This document shows positions 1 through 12,621 of a stretch of DNA of 64,000 nucleotides, piece by piece; the stretch's first letter is position 1; each line of letters begins with the position of its first letter. The stretch is from Verrucomicrobiota bacterium (lineage in GTDB: Bacteria; Verrucomicrobiota; Verrucomicrobiia; Chthoniobacterales; Chthoniobacteraceae): NCBI GenBank assembly GCA_009885995.1, contig VFJQ01000029.1, positions 1 to 64,000 of the forward strand, in the 5' to 3' direction. The notes under the pieces were generated by a model that saw nothing but the letters and a program-made list of their open reading frames with translations, searched no databases and was not told the origin of the DNA. Both the position numbers and the translations under genes were made by a program.

Positions 1-2
1 GC

Positions 3-434
3 CACACGCTCCAGCCGACCGCGCTCGTTCACGAGGCGTGGCTGCGGCTCGGCGACCAGCGCTTTGAAAACCGCGCGCACTTCTTCAGCGCCGCCGCCGA
101 GGCCATGCGCCGCATCCTCATCGACCGTGCCCGCCGCAAGCTCGCCGCCCGCCATGGCGCCGGCGCGGAGCACGTGGACGTGGACGACATGGAGATCGCC
201 GCACCGACGGAAAAGGACGACGAACTTCTCGCCGTCCACGAAGCCCTCGACGCCCTCGACGCGCACGACGCGCACGACGCGCGCAAGGCCGAGCTGGTGA
301 AGCTGCGCTACTTCGCCGGCCTCTCGATCGACGAAGCCGCCGATGTGCTCGGCATTTCCGCGCCGACGGCGAAGCGCGACTGGCCCTACGCCCGCGCGTG
401 GCTCTTCCGCGAGATCGGCGCGCACGGCGCTTAG
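3..434 (+). CDS. ECF-type RNA polymerase sigma factor, 5' end cut by window
   Basis: The frame is open from the window edge, so the N-terminus is missing. The visible part begins with HTLQPTALVHEAWLRLG, then FFSAAAEAMRRILIDRARRK (region 2-like), and ends with a helix-turn-helix of the region 4 type (SIDEAADVLGISAPTAKRDW). This matches the ECF sigma family (Pfam sigma70_ECF) that is expanded in Planctomycetes and Verrucomicrobia, which typically regulates groups of genes together with protein kinases. A small in-frame repeat encodes DAHDAHDA between the two regions. Its end overlaps by 4 bases the end of the convergent membrane protein gene. The internal ATG at 105 lies inside conserved region 2 and is not a believable start. 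Confidence 0.85.
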   Translation, partial: HTLQPTALVHEAWLRLGDQRFENRAHFFSAAAEAMRRILIDRARRKLAARHGAGAEHVDVDDMEIAAPTEKDDELLAVHEALDALDAHDAHDARKAELVKLRYFAGLSIDEAADVLGISAPTAKRDWPYARAWLFREIGAHGA

Positions 435-1960
435 GGCACGCGCCAGACTTTGAAGAACTCGTGTTCCTGCCGCGGCAGGGCGGGATCGCGCGGCGCGGTG
501 GCGAGGTCGTGCGCGAACGTGCGGTCCGGCGGCGGCACGCCGAGCAACGTGGCGGAAGTGGGCACCGTGCGCTCGGGGGAATCGGCGAGAACCCACGCGA
601 CGCGACGTGCGTGCAGGATCGGGAGCGCGGCGGCTTCATCCGGTGCGAGCCACACGCGGGCGGCGTCGAGGATTCCAGGCAAGCTCTGGTGCGAACTTCC
701 CGCGACGCCCGGCTGGCGGCTCCAATACGCGACCGAGGGCGAGAGCCACCACGGGGCGAGGAACGGCCCCGCCCTTCGCTCGCCTTGCGCCTCGGCGATT
801 GCGCGCAGCGTCTTCATCTCTAGGATCCGCACCGACTTCGCGCGCACCGTGCGCAGGTCATCGGCGAAAAGCGCGGTCTCCCACTCGCGCGCCATCGGCC
901 ACAGCCCGGCGAGCAGCGCCACGCCTGCGATCCAGCGGTGCCGCCGCAGAGCCTCCACCAGCGTAGGCAGCGCGAGAGCGAAGATGAGCGCGAGGAAGTA
1001 GCCCCAGCGGAGTTGCCAGCACGTGAGCGCGAAGGTGGCGGCGAGCAGGCAGAGGAGCCAGCGTGCTTCGGGGCGGCGCCATTGCACACCGAGCGCGAGT
1101 GGCGCGAGCAGGCACGCGGCGCCGAGCCAGCGGAGGATCGCGGTGAAGTTCGCGCCGTTCAGCTCGCCGATCGTGAGCTTCCACCGCGCGAATGCCTCGC
1201 GCAACTCCGGCGCGGGCAACGCGACGCGCCAGCCGTCGATAAGCACCGACAAGCCGAACACCGCGAGCAGCGCCGCCCACCCCCACCAGCGTTCGCGCTC
1301 GCGAAACGCCGTCGGCCTCGCGACCGCCAGCGCGACGAGCAGCGCCGCGAACAGCACGAGCGGTTCATAAAGCGATACCCACAACGCGATGCCCCACAAC
1401 ATTCCCGCGCCAATCGCCGCGCCGCGCGTCGCCTTCTCCAGCATCCGCAACTCCAGCGCGAACGCCGCAGCGATGAGCGCGATAAGAAGCGCCTGGTGAT
1501 CCGGCCGGCCGATCGACGTGCCATGCACGAGGATCGGACTGACCGCGACGAATCCCGCCGCCGCGAGCGTCCACCACGAGCGGTGCGACAGCGCGACGAA
1601 AGCGCACGCGAGCATCCCGAGCAGCGGACCAATGAGCGCGCCCGCGAGGTCGAGCGCTTGTCCGTGCAACACACTTCCATCCCCTCGCCCGCAGACTTTC
1701 GAGAGCGCGACGATGAGCCAATCGAGCGGCGCCGTCGTGTGCGCGGTGATGCCTTGCGGCCAGTTCTCGAAGTCGTGATGCCGGATCGTCCACGCGGAAC
1801 CTTCGCTCACCATTCGCGCGCGGGTCATTCGCGAGTAGCAATCGGCGTCGAGGAAGTAGATTTTGCCGTCGATGAAGACGTCGCGCACGCGGTGGCACCG
1901 CACGGCGAAGGCGAGCGCAGCGATGCAGCAAAGCAGGACGATGAAAGTAAACTTCCGCAC
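431..1960 (-). CDS. STT3-like (GT-C fold) membrane glycosyltransferase
   Basis: Integral membrane protein of about 509 residues with 10 to 12 hydrophobic segments, then a soluble C-terminal part. The first large loop holds an acidic motif, FLDADCYSRMTRARMV, followed by WPQGITAHTTAPLDWL. That pattern (acidic motif after TM1, then a Pro/Gly-rich segment) resembles oligosaccharyltransferase STT3/AglB/PglB proteins of the GT-C fold. The usual WWDYG-type sequon-binding motif was not recognised, so an undecaprenyl-sugar-dependent glycosyltransferase is safer than a named oligosaccharyltransferase. I chose the GTG at 1960 because it precedes the first hydrophobic segment (KFTFIVLLCCIAALAF). Earlier in-frame starts run up to 2077 and would overlap the divergent oxygenase gene at 2058. 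Confidence 0.6.
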   Translation of the reverse strand: MRKFTFIVLLCCIAALAFAVRCHRVRDVFIDGKIYFLDADCYSRMTRARMVSEGSAWTIRHHDFENWPQGITAHTTAPLDWLIVALSKVCGRGDGSVLHGQALDLAGALIGPLLGMLACAFVALSHRSWWTLAAAGFVAVSPILVHGTSIGRPDHQALLIALIAAAFALELRMLEKATRGAAIGAGMLWGIALWVSLYEPLVLFAALLVALAVARPTAFRERERWWGWAALLAVFGLSVLIDGWRVALPAPELREAFARWKLTIGELNGANFTAILRWLGAACLLAPLALGVQWRRPEARWLLCLLAATFALTCWQLRWGYFLALIFALALPTLVEALRRHRWIAGVALLAGLWPMAREWETALFADDLRTVRAKSVRILEMKTLRAIAEAQGERRAGPFLAPWWLSPSVAYWSRQPGVAGSSHQSLPGILDAARVWLAPDEAAALPILHARRVAWVLADSPERTVPTSATLLGVPPPDRTFAHDLATAPRDPALPRQEHEFFKVWRVP

Positions 1961-2057
1961 GACGGGCGCGATGCTGTCCAAAAGACCGGCTCGCTGTCCA
2001 CGGCTTCCGCACGCCGGCTGGACGAATCGGCGCCGGACACTCACTGTGGGCGCCCGC

Positions 2058-4442
2058 ATGGACGACTCGATCCGCATCGCCTACCACGAAGACTTGAAGC
2101 CGCTCGAAGACCTGCTCGCCGGCGTGCGACGGGCCGGCGACTTCTTCGCCAGCGGCACGATCGAGGTGCCGATGCCGCGCGTCGAGATCGACGGCGCGGG
2201 CGTGCTATCCTTTCCGGTGCCGCGCGAGCAGGCCGCGGCGCTGATCGCGCAGGCGGTGCGGGCGCCTTATGGGCGCGGCGCGGAGACGATCGTGGACACC
2301 GCGGTGCGCAACGTCTGGCAGGTGCCGGCGGAACGCGTCGCGATCGGCGGGAAATCGTGGGCGAAGACTTTCAAGAGCATCCTCGATGCGGCGACGCACG
2401 GCCTCGGCTGCGGCGAGGCGGCTGTCTCGGCCGAGTTTTACAAGCTGCTCGTCTATGACGAAGGCGGGTTCTTTCTTTCGCACCGCGACACGGAAAAGGC
2501 GGACGGGATGTTCGGCACGCTCGTGATCGTGCTGCCGTGCGCGCACGGCGGCGGCGAACTGCTCATCCGGCACGCGGGCCGCGAAACGTCCGTCGATTTG
2601 AGCGCGGCGGATTTTTCGGAGCTGAGCTACGCGGCGTTCTACGCCGATTGCGAGCACGAGGTGCGTCCGATCACCGAAGGGCGGCGCGTGTGCCTCATCT
2701 ACAATTTGATCCACGAAAAGGCGGAGCCGCTGGGAGCGCCGTTGCACGATGCGGAAGTGGCCGCGGCAGCCGGAATGATCGCGGCGGCGCTGGAGGGCGG
2801 CGGCGCGCCGGCGAAGATCGTCTGGCTGCTCGAGCACCAATACAGCCCGGCGGGGCTGTCGTTTTCGGAGCTGAAAAATGCGGACGCCGCGCGGGCACAG
2901 GTGCTCGTGCAAGCCGCGGCGCGCGCCGGCTGCGCCGCGCACCTGGGCATCGTTCACATCGAGGAATCCGGCCCGGCGGAAATTTCCTACGAGAGCTACA
3001 GCCGCGGACGGCGGTGGCGGCAGGACGACGACGACGATGAGGAGGAGGACGAGGATTTTGAAGTCATCGAAGTCTCCGAATCGTGGCAATACATCGACCA
3101 GTGGAGGGACACGGAGGATCGCGTGGCGGATTTTGGGAAAGTGCCGCTGTCCGATGGCGAAGTGCTGCCCAGCGGCGCGCTCGACGGCGAGGAACCCGAC
3201 GAGCAGCGCGTGATGGAGGCCACCGGCAACGAAGGCGCGAGCTTCGAGCGCTCGTATCACCGCGCCGCGGTCGTCCTTTGGGCACGCGAGCGATTTGCCG
3301 ATGTGCTCCTTCAGGGCGGCGTCGGCGCGGTGCTGCCGTTCTTTGAGGGACTCGTCGCGGCTGCGCAGACGGAATCAGGATGCGCGGAGACGCGCTCGCT
3401 TGCCGGGCGGATCATCGCGGAGTGGAAAGGTGAGTCTTCGATCCTTCGCCCGCCCGATCCGCGCGCGCGGCGCGACACGATGCTCGCGCTGCTCAACCAG
3501 CTCGGAGATGGCGGGCTCTTACGCCGCTTCATTTCGGAGGTCGTGGCGGAGCACTACGATGGCAGCGAGAACGCTGCGTTGCAGGCCGCCCCGGCGGTGC
3601 TCGGCGCGGCCGCCACGCGCGAAGTCTTCTGCACGCTCGTCGATCGGAATCTTCGCGAGCTTCCGAACAGCGTCGTCCGCCTCGTGGCCGGCGCCATCGC
3701 GGCTCACAAGGGAGCGATGACCGCCGCGTGGTGTTCCGAGTGGTGCGCGGTCGCCGGGAGCGTGATCGCGGAGCTGCCGCAGATCGGCAAAGCGCGTCCG
3801 CACTCGAGCTTCGGCGCGTGGTGGCGCGAGGAAGATAACGAGCCCGTCGCGCCCGCGCTCGTCGTCGATCTGCTCGCTGCGCTTGCGCTGCTTGATTCCC
3901 CGCCCCTGCGCGAGGCTGCAACCGAAACCTTCGCCGCGCATCCGCAGGTCTTCGATCCCGGCAAGGTGATCGTGCCCGCGCTCGCATCGCTGCGCGAACA
4001 CGACTCCGCCTTCCGCGCGCTGTGGAAAAGCGCCGCGCAATTCCTGCTCGCGCGCAGCGAGAATCGGATCGAGCCGCCACGCGACTGGCGGCAGGAGGCG
4101 TCGCTTTCCTGCCAATGCCCCGACTGCCGCGAGCTACAACGCTTCGCCGCCGATGCGGACGCGCAGAGTCACCGCTTCCGCATCCGCCAGGACCGCCGCC
4201 GGCACCTGCACGAGATGATCGCAAAGCACGACCTCGACATGACGCACGCGACCGAGCGCCAGGGCTCGCCGCAAACGCTCGTCTGCACCAAGACGCGCCG
4301 ACACCACCTGCGCCGCGTCCGCCAGCACGCCGAGGATCGCGCCGCCTTGCGCGCCCTGCTCACCGTCTTCCATCCCGCACGCGGCGATGGTGCGGCGCTG
4401 GCGGCGAGGATGTCCGCCGCGATCGCGGGTGGCGAAGCGTGA
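2058..4442 (+). CDS. 2OG-Fe(II) oxygenase (prolyl-4-hydroxylase-like) with long C-terminal extension
   Basis: A protein of 794 residues. Residues about 100 to 220 form a double-stranded beta-helix oxygenase domain: FYKLLVYDEGGFFLSHRDTE gives iron ligands H142 and D144, and CEHEV gives the distal ligand H200, followed by GRRVCLIYNL supplying the 2-oxoglutarate-binding arginine. Such enzymes hydroxylate a protein or small-molecule side chain using Fe(II), O2 and 2-oxoglutarate. After the domain comes an acidic run (DDDDDEEEDED, about residue 325) and a helical region of about 450 residues ending in a Cys-rich CQCPDCREL and a basic C-terminus. The substrate is unknown. The start at 2058 is the first ATG after the divergent gene; a longer frame upstream only reflects the opposite strand. 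Confidence 0.75.
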   Translation: MDDSIRIAYHEDLKPLEDLLAGVRRAGDFFASGTIEVPMPRVEIDGAGVLSFPVPREQAAALIAQAVRAPYGRGAETIVDTAVRNVWQVPAERVAIGGKSWAKTFKSILDAATHGLGCGEAAVSAEFYKLLVYDEGGFFLSHRDTEKADGMFGTLVIVLPCAHGGGELLIRHAGRETSVDLSAADFSELSYAAFYADCEHEVRPITEGRRVCLIYNLIHEKAEPLGAPLHDAEVAAAAGMIAAALEGGGAPAKIVWLLEHQYSPAGLSFSELKNADAARAQVLVQAAARAGCAAHLGIVHIEESGPAEISYESYSRGRRWRQDDDDDEEEDEDFEVIEVSESWQYIDQWRDTEDRVADFGKVPLSDGEVLPSGALDGEEPDEQRVMEATGNEGASFERSYHRAAVVLWARERFADVLLQGGVGAVLPFFEGLVAAAQTESGCAETRSLAGRIIAEWKGESSILRPPDPRARRDTMLALLNQLGDGGLLRRFISEVVAEHYDGSENAALQAAPAVLGAAATREVFCTLVDRNLRELPNSVVRLVAGAIAAHKGAMTAAWCSEWCAVAGSVIAELPQIGKARPHSSFGAWWREEDNEPVAPALVVDLLAALALLDSPPLREAATETFAAHPQVFDPGKVIVPALASLREHDSAFRALWKSAAQFLLARSENRIEPPRDWRQEASLSCQCPDCRELQRFAADADAQSHRFRIRQDRRRHLHEMIAKHDLDMTHATERQGSPQTLVCTKTRRHHLRRVRQHAEDRAALRALLTVFHPARGDGAALAARMSAAIAGGEA

Positions 4443-4454
4443 GGCGTCCCCTGC

Positions 4455-4685
4455 TCAGGCCCGGCCGTGCGGATCGCTCCACTCTGCGTCGATCCCCTGC
4501 GCAGCGAGCCAGTCACGGGCGATCGCTGCGTAAGCTTTGTCGCGGAACTCAAACCAGCGGTCGCGCAGTTCGAGGTCGCGGTGGACTGCATCCTTGAAAT
4601 GCCGGAATGGCTTGCTGCGCGACAACGCCTCGATCAGCCGCTGGCGGACGCGCGATTCGGGCAGCGAAAGCGTGAACTCCTCCAT
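4455..4685 (-). CDS. UPF0158-family protein, N-terminally truncated
   Basis: 76 residues from the ATG. The open frame continues upstream without an ATG (YREIEQLASHESFRVMEEFT). The sequence SRSKPFRHFKDAVHRDLELR, then RWFEFRD and WLAAQGI, matches the C-terminal half of the UPF0158 family, whose members are about 140 residues and of unknown function. The N-terminal half is absent. In the neighbouring frame just upstream there is a hydrophobic stretch, KRVLWLAVFFAIVLLAGAA, beginning with a GTG, which is not a UPF0158 start. The gene is therefore either a short variant or a decayed remnant. It converges on the oxygenase gene with a 12-base gap. Confidence 0.45.
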   Translation of the reverse strand: MEEFTLSLPESRVRQRLIEALSRSKPFRHFKDAVHRDLELRDRWFEFRDKAYAAIARDWLAAQGIDAEWSDPHGRA

Positions 4686-7574
<2,889 letters not shown>

Positions 7575-7592
7575 GCAGCCTCGCTTAATTCG

Positions 7593-8348
7593 ATGGACGT
7601 TGTTTTCAAAATCCCGCAGGAGAGACCTGATTACCGCGAGTGCTCGGAGTTTGTAGTCGAGCACATCAGCACGATCATGCGGGACGCCATCGAAAGCGGT
7701 CGGAACCGCATTTTCATCCGCACCAATCTCAAGCGCGGACTGCCGCTCGAAAACATCAACAAGGTTGCTGGACCTTTTGTTGAAGCTTGGGCGGTTGAGC
7801 AATTTGAGCTAATCGCAGACGATCCAAAAAACCGATACCGCCTGATAAACGTCCAAGCCGGTAAACGGCTCGATCCCTTTGACATCGTTCTCCAGTTCAA
7901 GCGCAAAGGAGGGAGCTACGCATCAGCAAACGTCGATGTGAAGGCGACGGCAGAAGACATCGTGAGCTCTGGCAAGGCTCCGAACATCACGTCTTTCGCA
8001 CGGATTCGAACCGAGTATCTCGATGATCCCGATTACTTGTTCATCATCCTTTCTCTCAAGCACCGCGTGTATTCGGAAAAAGGCACCGAGGGGATGACAA
8101 ATGGCATCATGGAGGTCACGACCTACGCCGTGTATGACTTGAAATACGTGTCCGCAGCGGATTTGAACTACAACCCCGCGCTGGGAACGGGCCAGCTTCA
8201 GATTCGTGACATCCAATATGTAACAGTCGAGCGGCGCTCCACATGGGAGTTCCTCCAAATGCTGGACGCGAAGTGTATCCGATCAAAGGGCGAAGAAGCG
8301 TGGCTGCGTCTCGCGCGCAAGAACGGGTGGATCAAGGAGGCCGCATGA
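7593..8348 (+). CDS. Putative type II restriction endonuclease (PD-(D/E)XK type)
   Basis: 251 residues, overlapping the following DNA methyltransferase by ATGA. No family is recognised with certainty from sequence alone. [14 protein letters not shown] (from residue 94) followed by NVDVKA (D115, K117) gives a D...DxK arrangement compatible with a PD-(D/E)XK nuclease core. The gene is less GC-rich than its neighbours, with many A/T-ending codons, as is the methyltransferase. Restriction enzymes diverge quickly, so the context (directly upstream and translationally coupled to a stand-alone methyltransferase) is the stronger evidence. It sits 18 bases after the gyrB stop. The recognition site is unknown. 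Confidence 0.65.
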   Translation: MDVVFKIPQERPDYRECSEFVVEHISTIMRDAIESGRNRIFIRTNLKRGLPLENINKVAGPFVEAWAVEQFELIADDPKNRYRLINVQAGKRLDPFDIVLQFKRKGGSYASANVDVKATAEDIVSSGKAPNITSFARIRTEYLDDPDYLFIILSLKHRVYSEKGTEGMTNGIMEVTTYAVYDLKYVSAADLNYNPALGTGQLQIRDIQYVTVERRSTWEFLQMLDAKCIRSKGEEAWLRLARKNGWIKEAA

Positions 8349-9157
8349 TGACCAACCAACTAATTTGTGGCGACGCCATTGAAGTAATGTCCGCTTTACC
8401 CATCGCCTCCGTCGATTTGGTGATCGCTGATCCGCCTTACAATCTCGGTAAGGACTATGGGAACAACCGTGACCTGAAGGCATGGCACGAATACGAGCAG
8501 TTCACCGACGCTTGGATTCGGCAGGCGATCCGAATTCTGAAACCGACCGGCTCAATCTACGTGTTCATGGGTGTGCGCTTCATCTCGAAGCTGTTCACCT
8601 TGCTCGAAGAGAAGCACGGCTTGCTGTTCAACAGTTGGATTACCTGGCACTACACGCAGGGCATGGGACGAAAGGTGGGGTTCTCTCCGAGACACGAAGA
8701 TATTCTGTTCTTCAACAAGACTCGTGATTTCACGTTCAATCTCGACGCCGTGCGAGTGCCGCAAAAATACTACCGCCAGCGCAATAACATGGCCGGGGCA
8801 AATCCCAGCGATGTCTGGCAGTTCTCCCACGTTCATTACTGCAGCGCCGAACGGGTCGAACATCCAACGCAGAAGCCCGAGGCGTTGATGGAGCGGGTCA
8901 TCCGAGCGAGTTCCAATCCCGATGATCTGGTCCTCGATCCTTTCGTCGGCAGTGGCACGACAAGCCGGGTCGCAGCGTTCTTGGGTCGGCGTTGGATTGG
9001 GATCGACATCAATCCCGACTACATCGCACTCGCTCGTAATCGAATCGGACAAGCTGGCGAATCGCTTGATTCGTTTGACCCGCGTGTAGATCGCACACCG
9101 CTTGATCTGCCCACATCACCTTCTCCACAGCTCCAGCTTCTGGATTCCGCCCCCTGA
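8345..9157 (+). CDS. DNA methyltransferase, beta class (adenine-N6 or cytosine-N4)
   Basis: 270 residues. The catalytic motif IV, DPPY, is at residues 29 to 32, near the N-terminus, and the S-adenosylmethionine motif [10 protein letters not shown], is at 198 to 206 near the C-terminus. This order defines beta-class amino-methyltransferases; DPPY favours N6-adenine over N4-cytosine. [14 protein letters not shown] just before motif I is the usual motif X region. The start is fixed by the ATGA overlap with the endonuclease gene; an adjacent second ATG at 8348 is possible. Together the two genes form a complete type II system inserted in the gyrB-gyrA interval. Confidence 0.9.
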   Translation: MMTNQLICGDAIEVMSALPIASVDLVIADPPYNLGKDYGNNRDLKAWHEYEQFTDAWIRQAIRILKPTGSIYVFMGVRFISKLFTLLEEKHGLLFNSWITWHYTQGMGRKVGFSPRHEDILFFNKTRDFTFNLDAVRVPQKYYRQRNNMAGANPSDVWQFSHVHYCSAERVEHPTQKPEALMERVIRASSNPDDLVLDPFVGSGTTSRVAAFLGRRWIGIDINPDYIALARNRIGQAGESLDSFDPRVDRTPLDLPTSPSPQLQLLDSAP

Positions 9158-9161
9158 AGCC

Positions 9162-9422
9162 ATGAAGACCTTCCCGCTCGCCAACGGCATTCCGATGCAC
9201 CTGCTCTCCGAACTCGGGCTGCACGAATCTTTCCTCGACTGCATCGAGCAGCACCGTCGCGATGGCCTGCCGATGGCGCTCAACCGTGCCGGTCGCAGCG
9301 AATTCGTCTCTGTGGAAGATCTCCTCCCTGAAATCACCCGTGCCCGTCAGCGCATTGCCGAACTGAACGACGAAATTGCACGCGTCACGGGCACACCATT
9401 CTCGGTGAACGAAACGCCTTAA
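9162..9422 (+). CDS. Hypothetical protein, 86 residues
   Basis: A small soluble protein with no recognised domain, beginning MKTFPLANGIPMHLLSELGL and ending in a helical segment rich in R, E and I (ARQRIAELNDEIARVTG). It starts 4 bases after the methyltransferase stop and ends 20 bases before gyrA. Its codon use is closer to that of the gyrase genes than to the restriction genes. It could be a leftover of the ancestral gyrB-gyrA spacer or an accessory of the restriction system; nothing in the sequence decides this. Confidence 0.5.
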   Translation: MKTFPLANGIPMHLLSELGLHESFLDCIEQHRRDGLPMALNRAGRSEFVSVEDLLPEITRARQRIAELNDEIARVTGTPFSVNETP

Positions 9423-9442
9423 CCCCACTCAAACCGCTCTCC

Positions 9443-12013
9443 ATGCCCAACCTCAACCCCAACGAAAAAGTCCACCCGGTCAATGTCGCCGAGGAGATGT
9501 CGAAGTCGTTCCTCGACTACTCGATGTCCGTCATCATCAGCCGCGCGCTGCCCGATGCGCGCGACGGGCTGAAGCCTTCGCAGCGACGCATTCTTTTCGC
9601 CATGAGCGAGCTCGGCGTGATGCCGACGCGCAAGCACCTCAAGTGCGCGAAGATCGTCGGCGAGACGATGGGCAATTACCATCCGCACGGCGACCAGGCG
9701 ATCTACCCCACGCTCGTCCACATGGCGCAGCCGTGGGCGATGCGCGACATGCTCATCGATGGGCAGGGGAACTTCGGCTCGGTCGAAGGCGATCCGCCGG
9801 CGTCGATGCGATACACCGAGGCGCGGCTGCAGCATCTCGGCGCGGCACTGATGGAGGACATGGAGAAAGCGACAGTCGATTTCGTGCCGAACTACGACGA
9901 GACGCGTGAGGAGCCGACCGTCTTCCCGGCGGCGTTCCCGAACCTGCTTGTGAATGGCGGCACCGGCATCGCAGTCGGCATGGCGACGAACATCCCGCCG
10001 CACAATCTCAGCGAGTGCATCAACGGCATCTGCGCGCAGATCGACGACCCGGACATCACGCTCGACGGCCTCATGGAGCATGTGAAAGGGCCGGACTTCC
10101 CGACGGGCTGCATCCTGCAGGGCACGGCGGGTATCCTCTCCTATTTCACCACGGGCAAAGGCGCGGTGCGGGTGCGCGGCCGGGCGGGTGTCGAGGAGCT
10201 GAAGGGTGGGCGCGAGCAGATCATCATCACCGAGATCCCGTATAACGTGAACCGCGCGGAGCTGGTGAAGCGGATCGCGGAGCTGGTGAACGAGAAGGTG
10301 CTCACCGGCATCAGCGACGTGCGCGACGAGTCGGACGAGCACACGCGCGTCGTCATCGAGTTGAAGCGCGACGGCAATCCGAAGGTCATCCTCAACAACC
10401 TCTACAAGCACACCGCGCTCGAGTCGTCGTTCAGCGTGAACATGCTCGCGATCGACCACGGCAAGCCGCGACTGCTCCCGCTGAAGGACGCGATCACCTG
10501 CTTCATCGAGCATCGCCGCGAAGTCATCCTCCGCCGCACGCGCTACCTGCTGAATGCCGCCGAAGTCGAAGCCGAGAAGCTCGAGGGCTACCTCATCGCG
10601 CTCGCGAACCTCGACGACTTCATCAAGATCATCCGCGACTCTCGCGACCGCGACGACGCGAAGGCCAAACTAATGGCGCTCTCGTGGACGCGCCGCGCCG
10701 TGGAGCAGATCGGCATCCTCATCCGCTCCGACGCGCGGCTCACTGCGGAGGGAAAATATATGTTCACCGAGAAGCAGGTCGGCCACATCCTCGACCTGCG
10801 GCTCTACCAACTCACCGGCCTCGAGCGGGAGAGCATCAAGAGCGAATACGACGCACTCATCGCGACGATCAAGGACCTGCTCGACATCCTCGCGAAGGAG
10901 AAGCGCGTGCTGAAGATCATCAAGGACGAGCTCCGGGAAATTCAGCGCAAATACGGCAGCGAGCGCCGCACGCAGATCGTGCCTGCCGAGGGCGAGATCA
11001 GCCTCGAAGACCTCATCGCCAACGAAGGCGTGATCGTCACGCTCACGCACAACGGATTCATCAAACGCACCGCCGTCTCCGCCTACCGCGCGCAGCGGCG
11101 TGGGGGCAAAGGGGTGATCGGCATGACCGCTCGGGAGAGCACGAACGAGGAGGAAGACGACGACTTCGTCGAGCATCTCTTCACCGCGACGACGCACGAC
11201 TACCTCATGTTCTTCACCAGCGACGGACGCTGCTACGTCGAGCGCGTGTATGAGATTCCCGAAGGTTCACGCGCGAGCAAAGGCCGCAGCATCGCGAACC
11301 TGCTGGAGTTGCGAGCGGACGAAAAGATCGCCGCGACCATCCGCATCCAAGGCCAGAAGACCGACGAGGAAACGTGGACCGAGAAGCTGCACATCGTCTT
11401 CGCCACGCGGAGCGGCATCGTGAAGAAGTCGAACCTCAGCGACTTCAAAAACATCCGGAAGGGCGGCATCATCGCGATCAAGATCGAGGAGGGCGACCGC
11501 CTGATCGACTGCAAGCGCACCGAAGGTCATCAGGAGATTGTCCTGATCACCCACGAGGGGATGAGCATTCGTTTCAGCGAAGAAGAAATGCGCGACCAGG
11601 GCCGCGACACCGTCGGCGTCTGGGGCATCCGCCCGGACAAAGGCGACTACATCGTCGGTGCCGCGCTGGTGGACAAGGACGCGATGCTCCTCGTCGCTGG
11701 CGAGAACGGCCTCGGCAAGCGCACGACCTTCGACGAATACCGCATCCAATCGCGCGGCGGCAAAGGGGTCATCACGATGAAGACCACCGAGCGCACCGGT
11801 GGCGTCGCGGGCGCACTCACCGTGCGCAATGCGGACGAACTCATGCTCATCACTAACAAGGGCAAGATGGTCCGCACGCGCGTCGCTGAGATCCGCGAAA
11901 CCGGCCGCAACGCCCAAGGCGTGAAGCTCATCGATATGCGCGAAGGTGAGATTCTTTCCGGCATCGCACCGGTCGTCTCGAACGAGGACGAAGAGCAGGC
12001 GGAAGGCGAGTAA
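9443..12013 (+). CDS. gyrA: DNA gyrase subunit A
   Basis: 856 residues. The N-terminal breakage-reunion domain shows SYAM-type sequence (FLDYSMSVIISRALPDARDG) and the catalytic tyrosine Y124 in MRYTEARL. GNYHPHGDQAIY is the quinolone-resistance region; it has an alanine, not the serine common in sensitive Proteobacteria, at the position before the conserved I-Y. The C-terminal beta-pinwheel carries the GyrA box AQRRGGKGV (about residue 550), which marks a gyrase and not topoisomerase IV. The tail is acidic. It pairs with GyrB encoded upstream. Confidence 0.97.
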   Translation: MPNLNPNEKVHPVNVAEEMSKSFLDYSMSVIISRALPDARDGLKPSQRRILFAMSELGVMPTRKHLKCAKIVGETMGNYHPHGDQAIYPTLVHMAQPWAMRDMLIDGQGNFGSVEGDPPASMRYTEARLQHLGAALMEDMEKATVDFVPNYDETREEPTVFPAAFPNLLVNGGTGIAVGMATNIPPHNLSECINGICAQIDDPDITLDGLMEHVKGPDFPTGCILQGTAGILSYFTTGKGAVRVRGRAGVEELKGGREQIIITEIPYNVNRAELVKRIAELVNEKVLTGISDVRDESDEHTRVVIELKRDGNPKVILNNLYKHTALESSFSVNMLAIDHGKPRLLPLKDAITCFIEHRREVILRRTRYLLNAAEVEAEKLEGYLIALANLDDFIKIIRDSRDRDDAKAKLMALSWTRRAVEQIGILIRSDARLTAEGKYMFTEKQVGHILDLRLYQLTGLERESIKSEYDALIATIKDLLDILAKEKRVLKIIKDELREIQRKYGSERRTQIVPAEGEISLEDLIANEGVIVTLTHNGFIKRTAVSAYRAQRRGGKGVIGMTARESTNEEEDDDFVEHLFTATTHDYLMFFTSDGRCYVERVYEIPEGSRASKGRSIANLLELRADEKIAATIRIQGQKTDEETWTEKLHIVFATRSGIVKKSNLSDFKNIRKGGIIAIKIEEGDRLIDCKRTEGHQEIVLITHEGMSIRFSEEEMRDQGRDTVGVWGIRPDKGDYIVGAALVDKDAMLLVAGENGLGKRTTFDEYRIQSRGGKGVITMKTTERTGGVAGALTVRNADELMLITNKGKMVRTRVAEIRETGRNAQGVKLIDMREGEILSGIAPVVSNEDEEQAEGE

Positions 12014-12015
12014 CG

Positions 12016-12518
12016 CTACTGCGCGCGGAACGTGTAGAGGTCGGCGTCGTGGAGCTGAAACTCCAGGCGGATGACCTTGCCCGCGAACGCGTCGAGCGAC
12101 TTGCCTTGCCACGTGACCTCGTGCGCGACTTTGTCGCCTTTGAAGACATCGCAGTCGTCGTAGTCGAAGCCGGGCTGCGGTTTCCGCAGTTCGTCGGAAA
12201 CGCGCACGGTCAACTTGCCGGCGTGCGCGTCGGCATTGACGAAAAGTTTCCCGCCGGGCCAGCGCAGCGCGCGTGTGCAGACGACTCCGCCGGTCTTCGG
12301 ACCGTGTTGTGAGATTGCGCAGCGTGGCGAGGTCGATGGAGCACGCGCCGCATCGGTTCACCCTTCAGCTTGAGTGCCCACGTCGTATCGACCACGTGGA
12401 GGTCGAAGACGAACTGCGGCTCGTGTCCGATTTCCAGCGGCTCCGTCGGGAAGGGCTCAGCGCTCGCGATGGAGAGAGTCAGCGCGGTCGCGGCGAGGAG
12501 AAGCAGAGGGCGTCGCAT
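12016..12518 (-). pseudogene. Decayed secreted protein gene (frameshift and large internal deletion)
   Basis: The 5' part (from 12518) encodes a clear signal peptide, MRRPLLLLAATALTLSIASA, and a domain start ending DTTWALKLKGEPMRRVLHRP. The 3' part is in another frame: PKTGGVVCTRALRWPGGKLF, then DDCDVFKGDKVAHEVTW and a C-terminus FQLHDADLYTFRAQ, which looks like the end of a large beta-sandwich secreted protein. Both pieces read as pieces of one family, but together they give only about 160 residues and lie in different frames, so the middle of the gene is missing. No complete copy is present in the window. Confidence 0.6.
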
Positions 12519-12621
12519 GGCGGGCTTCCTACCTCATCAAGGGCACGGTGACGCCTGTGCTCCCGGGTGGGCGGGAGCTTTGTGCTTGCTCACCGGGAGG
12601 TGGAGATGCACCCGCAACAGC

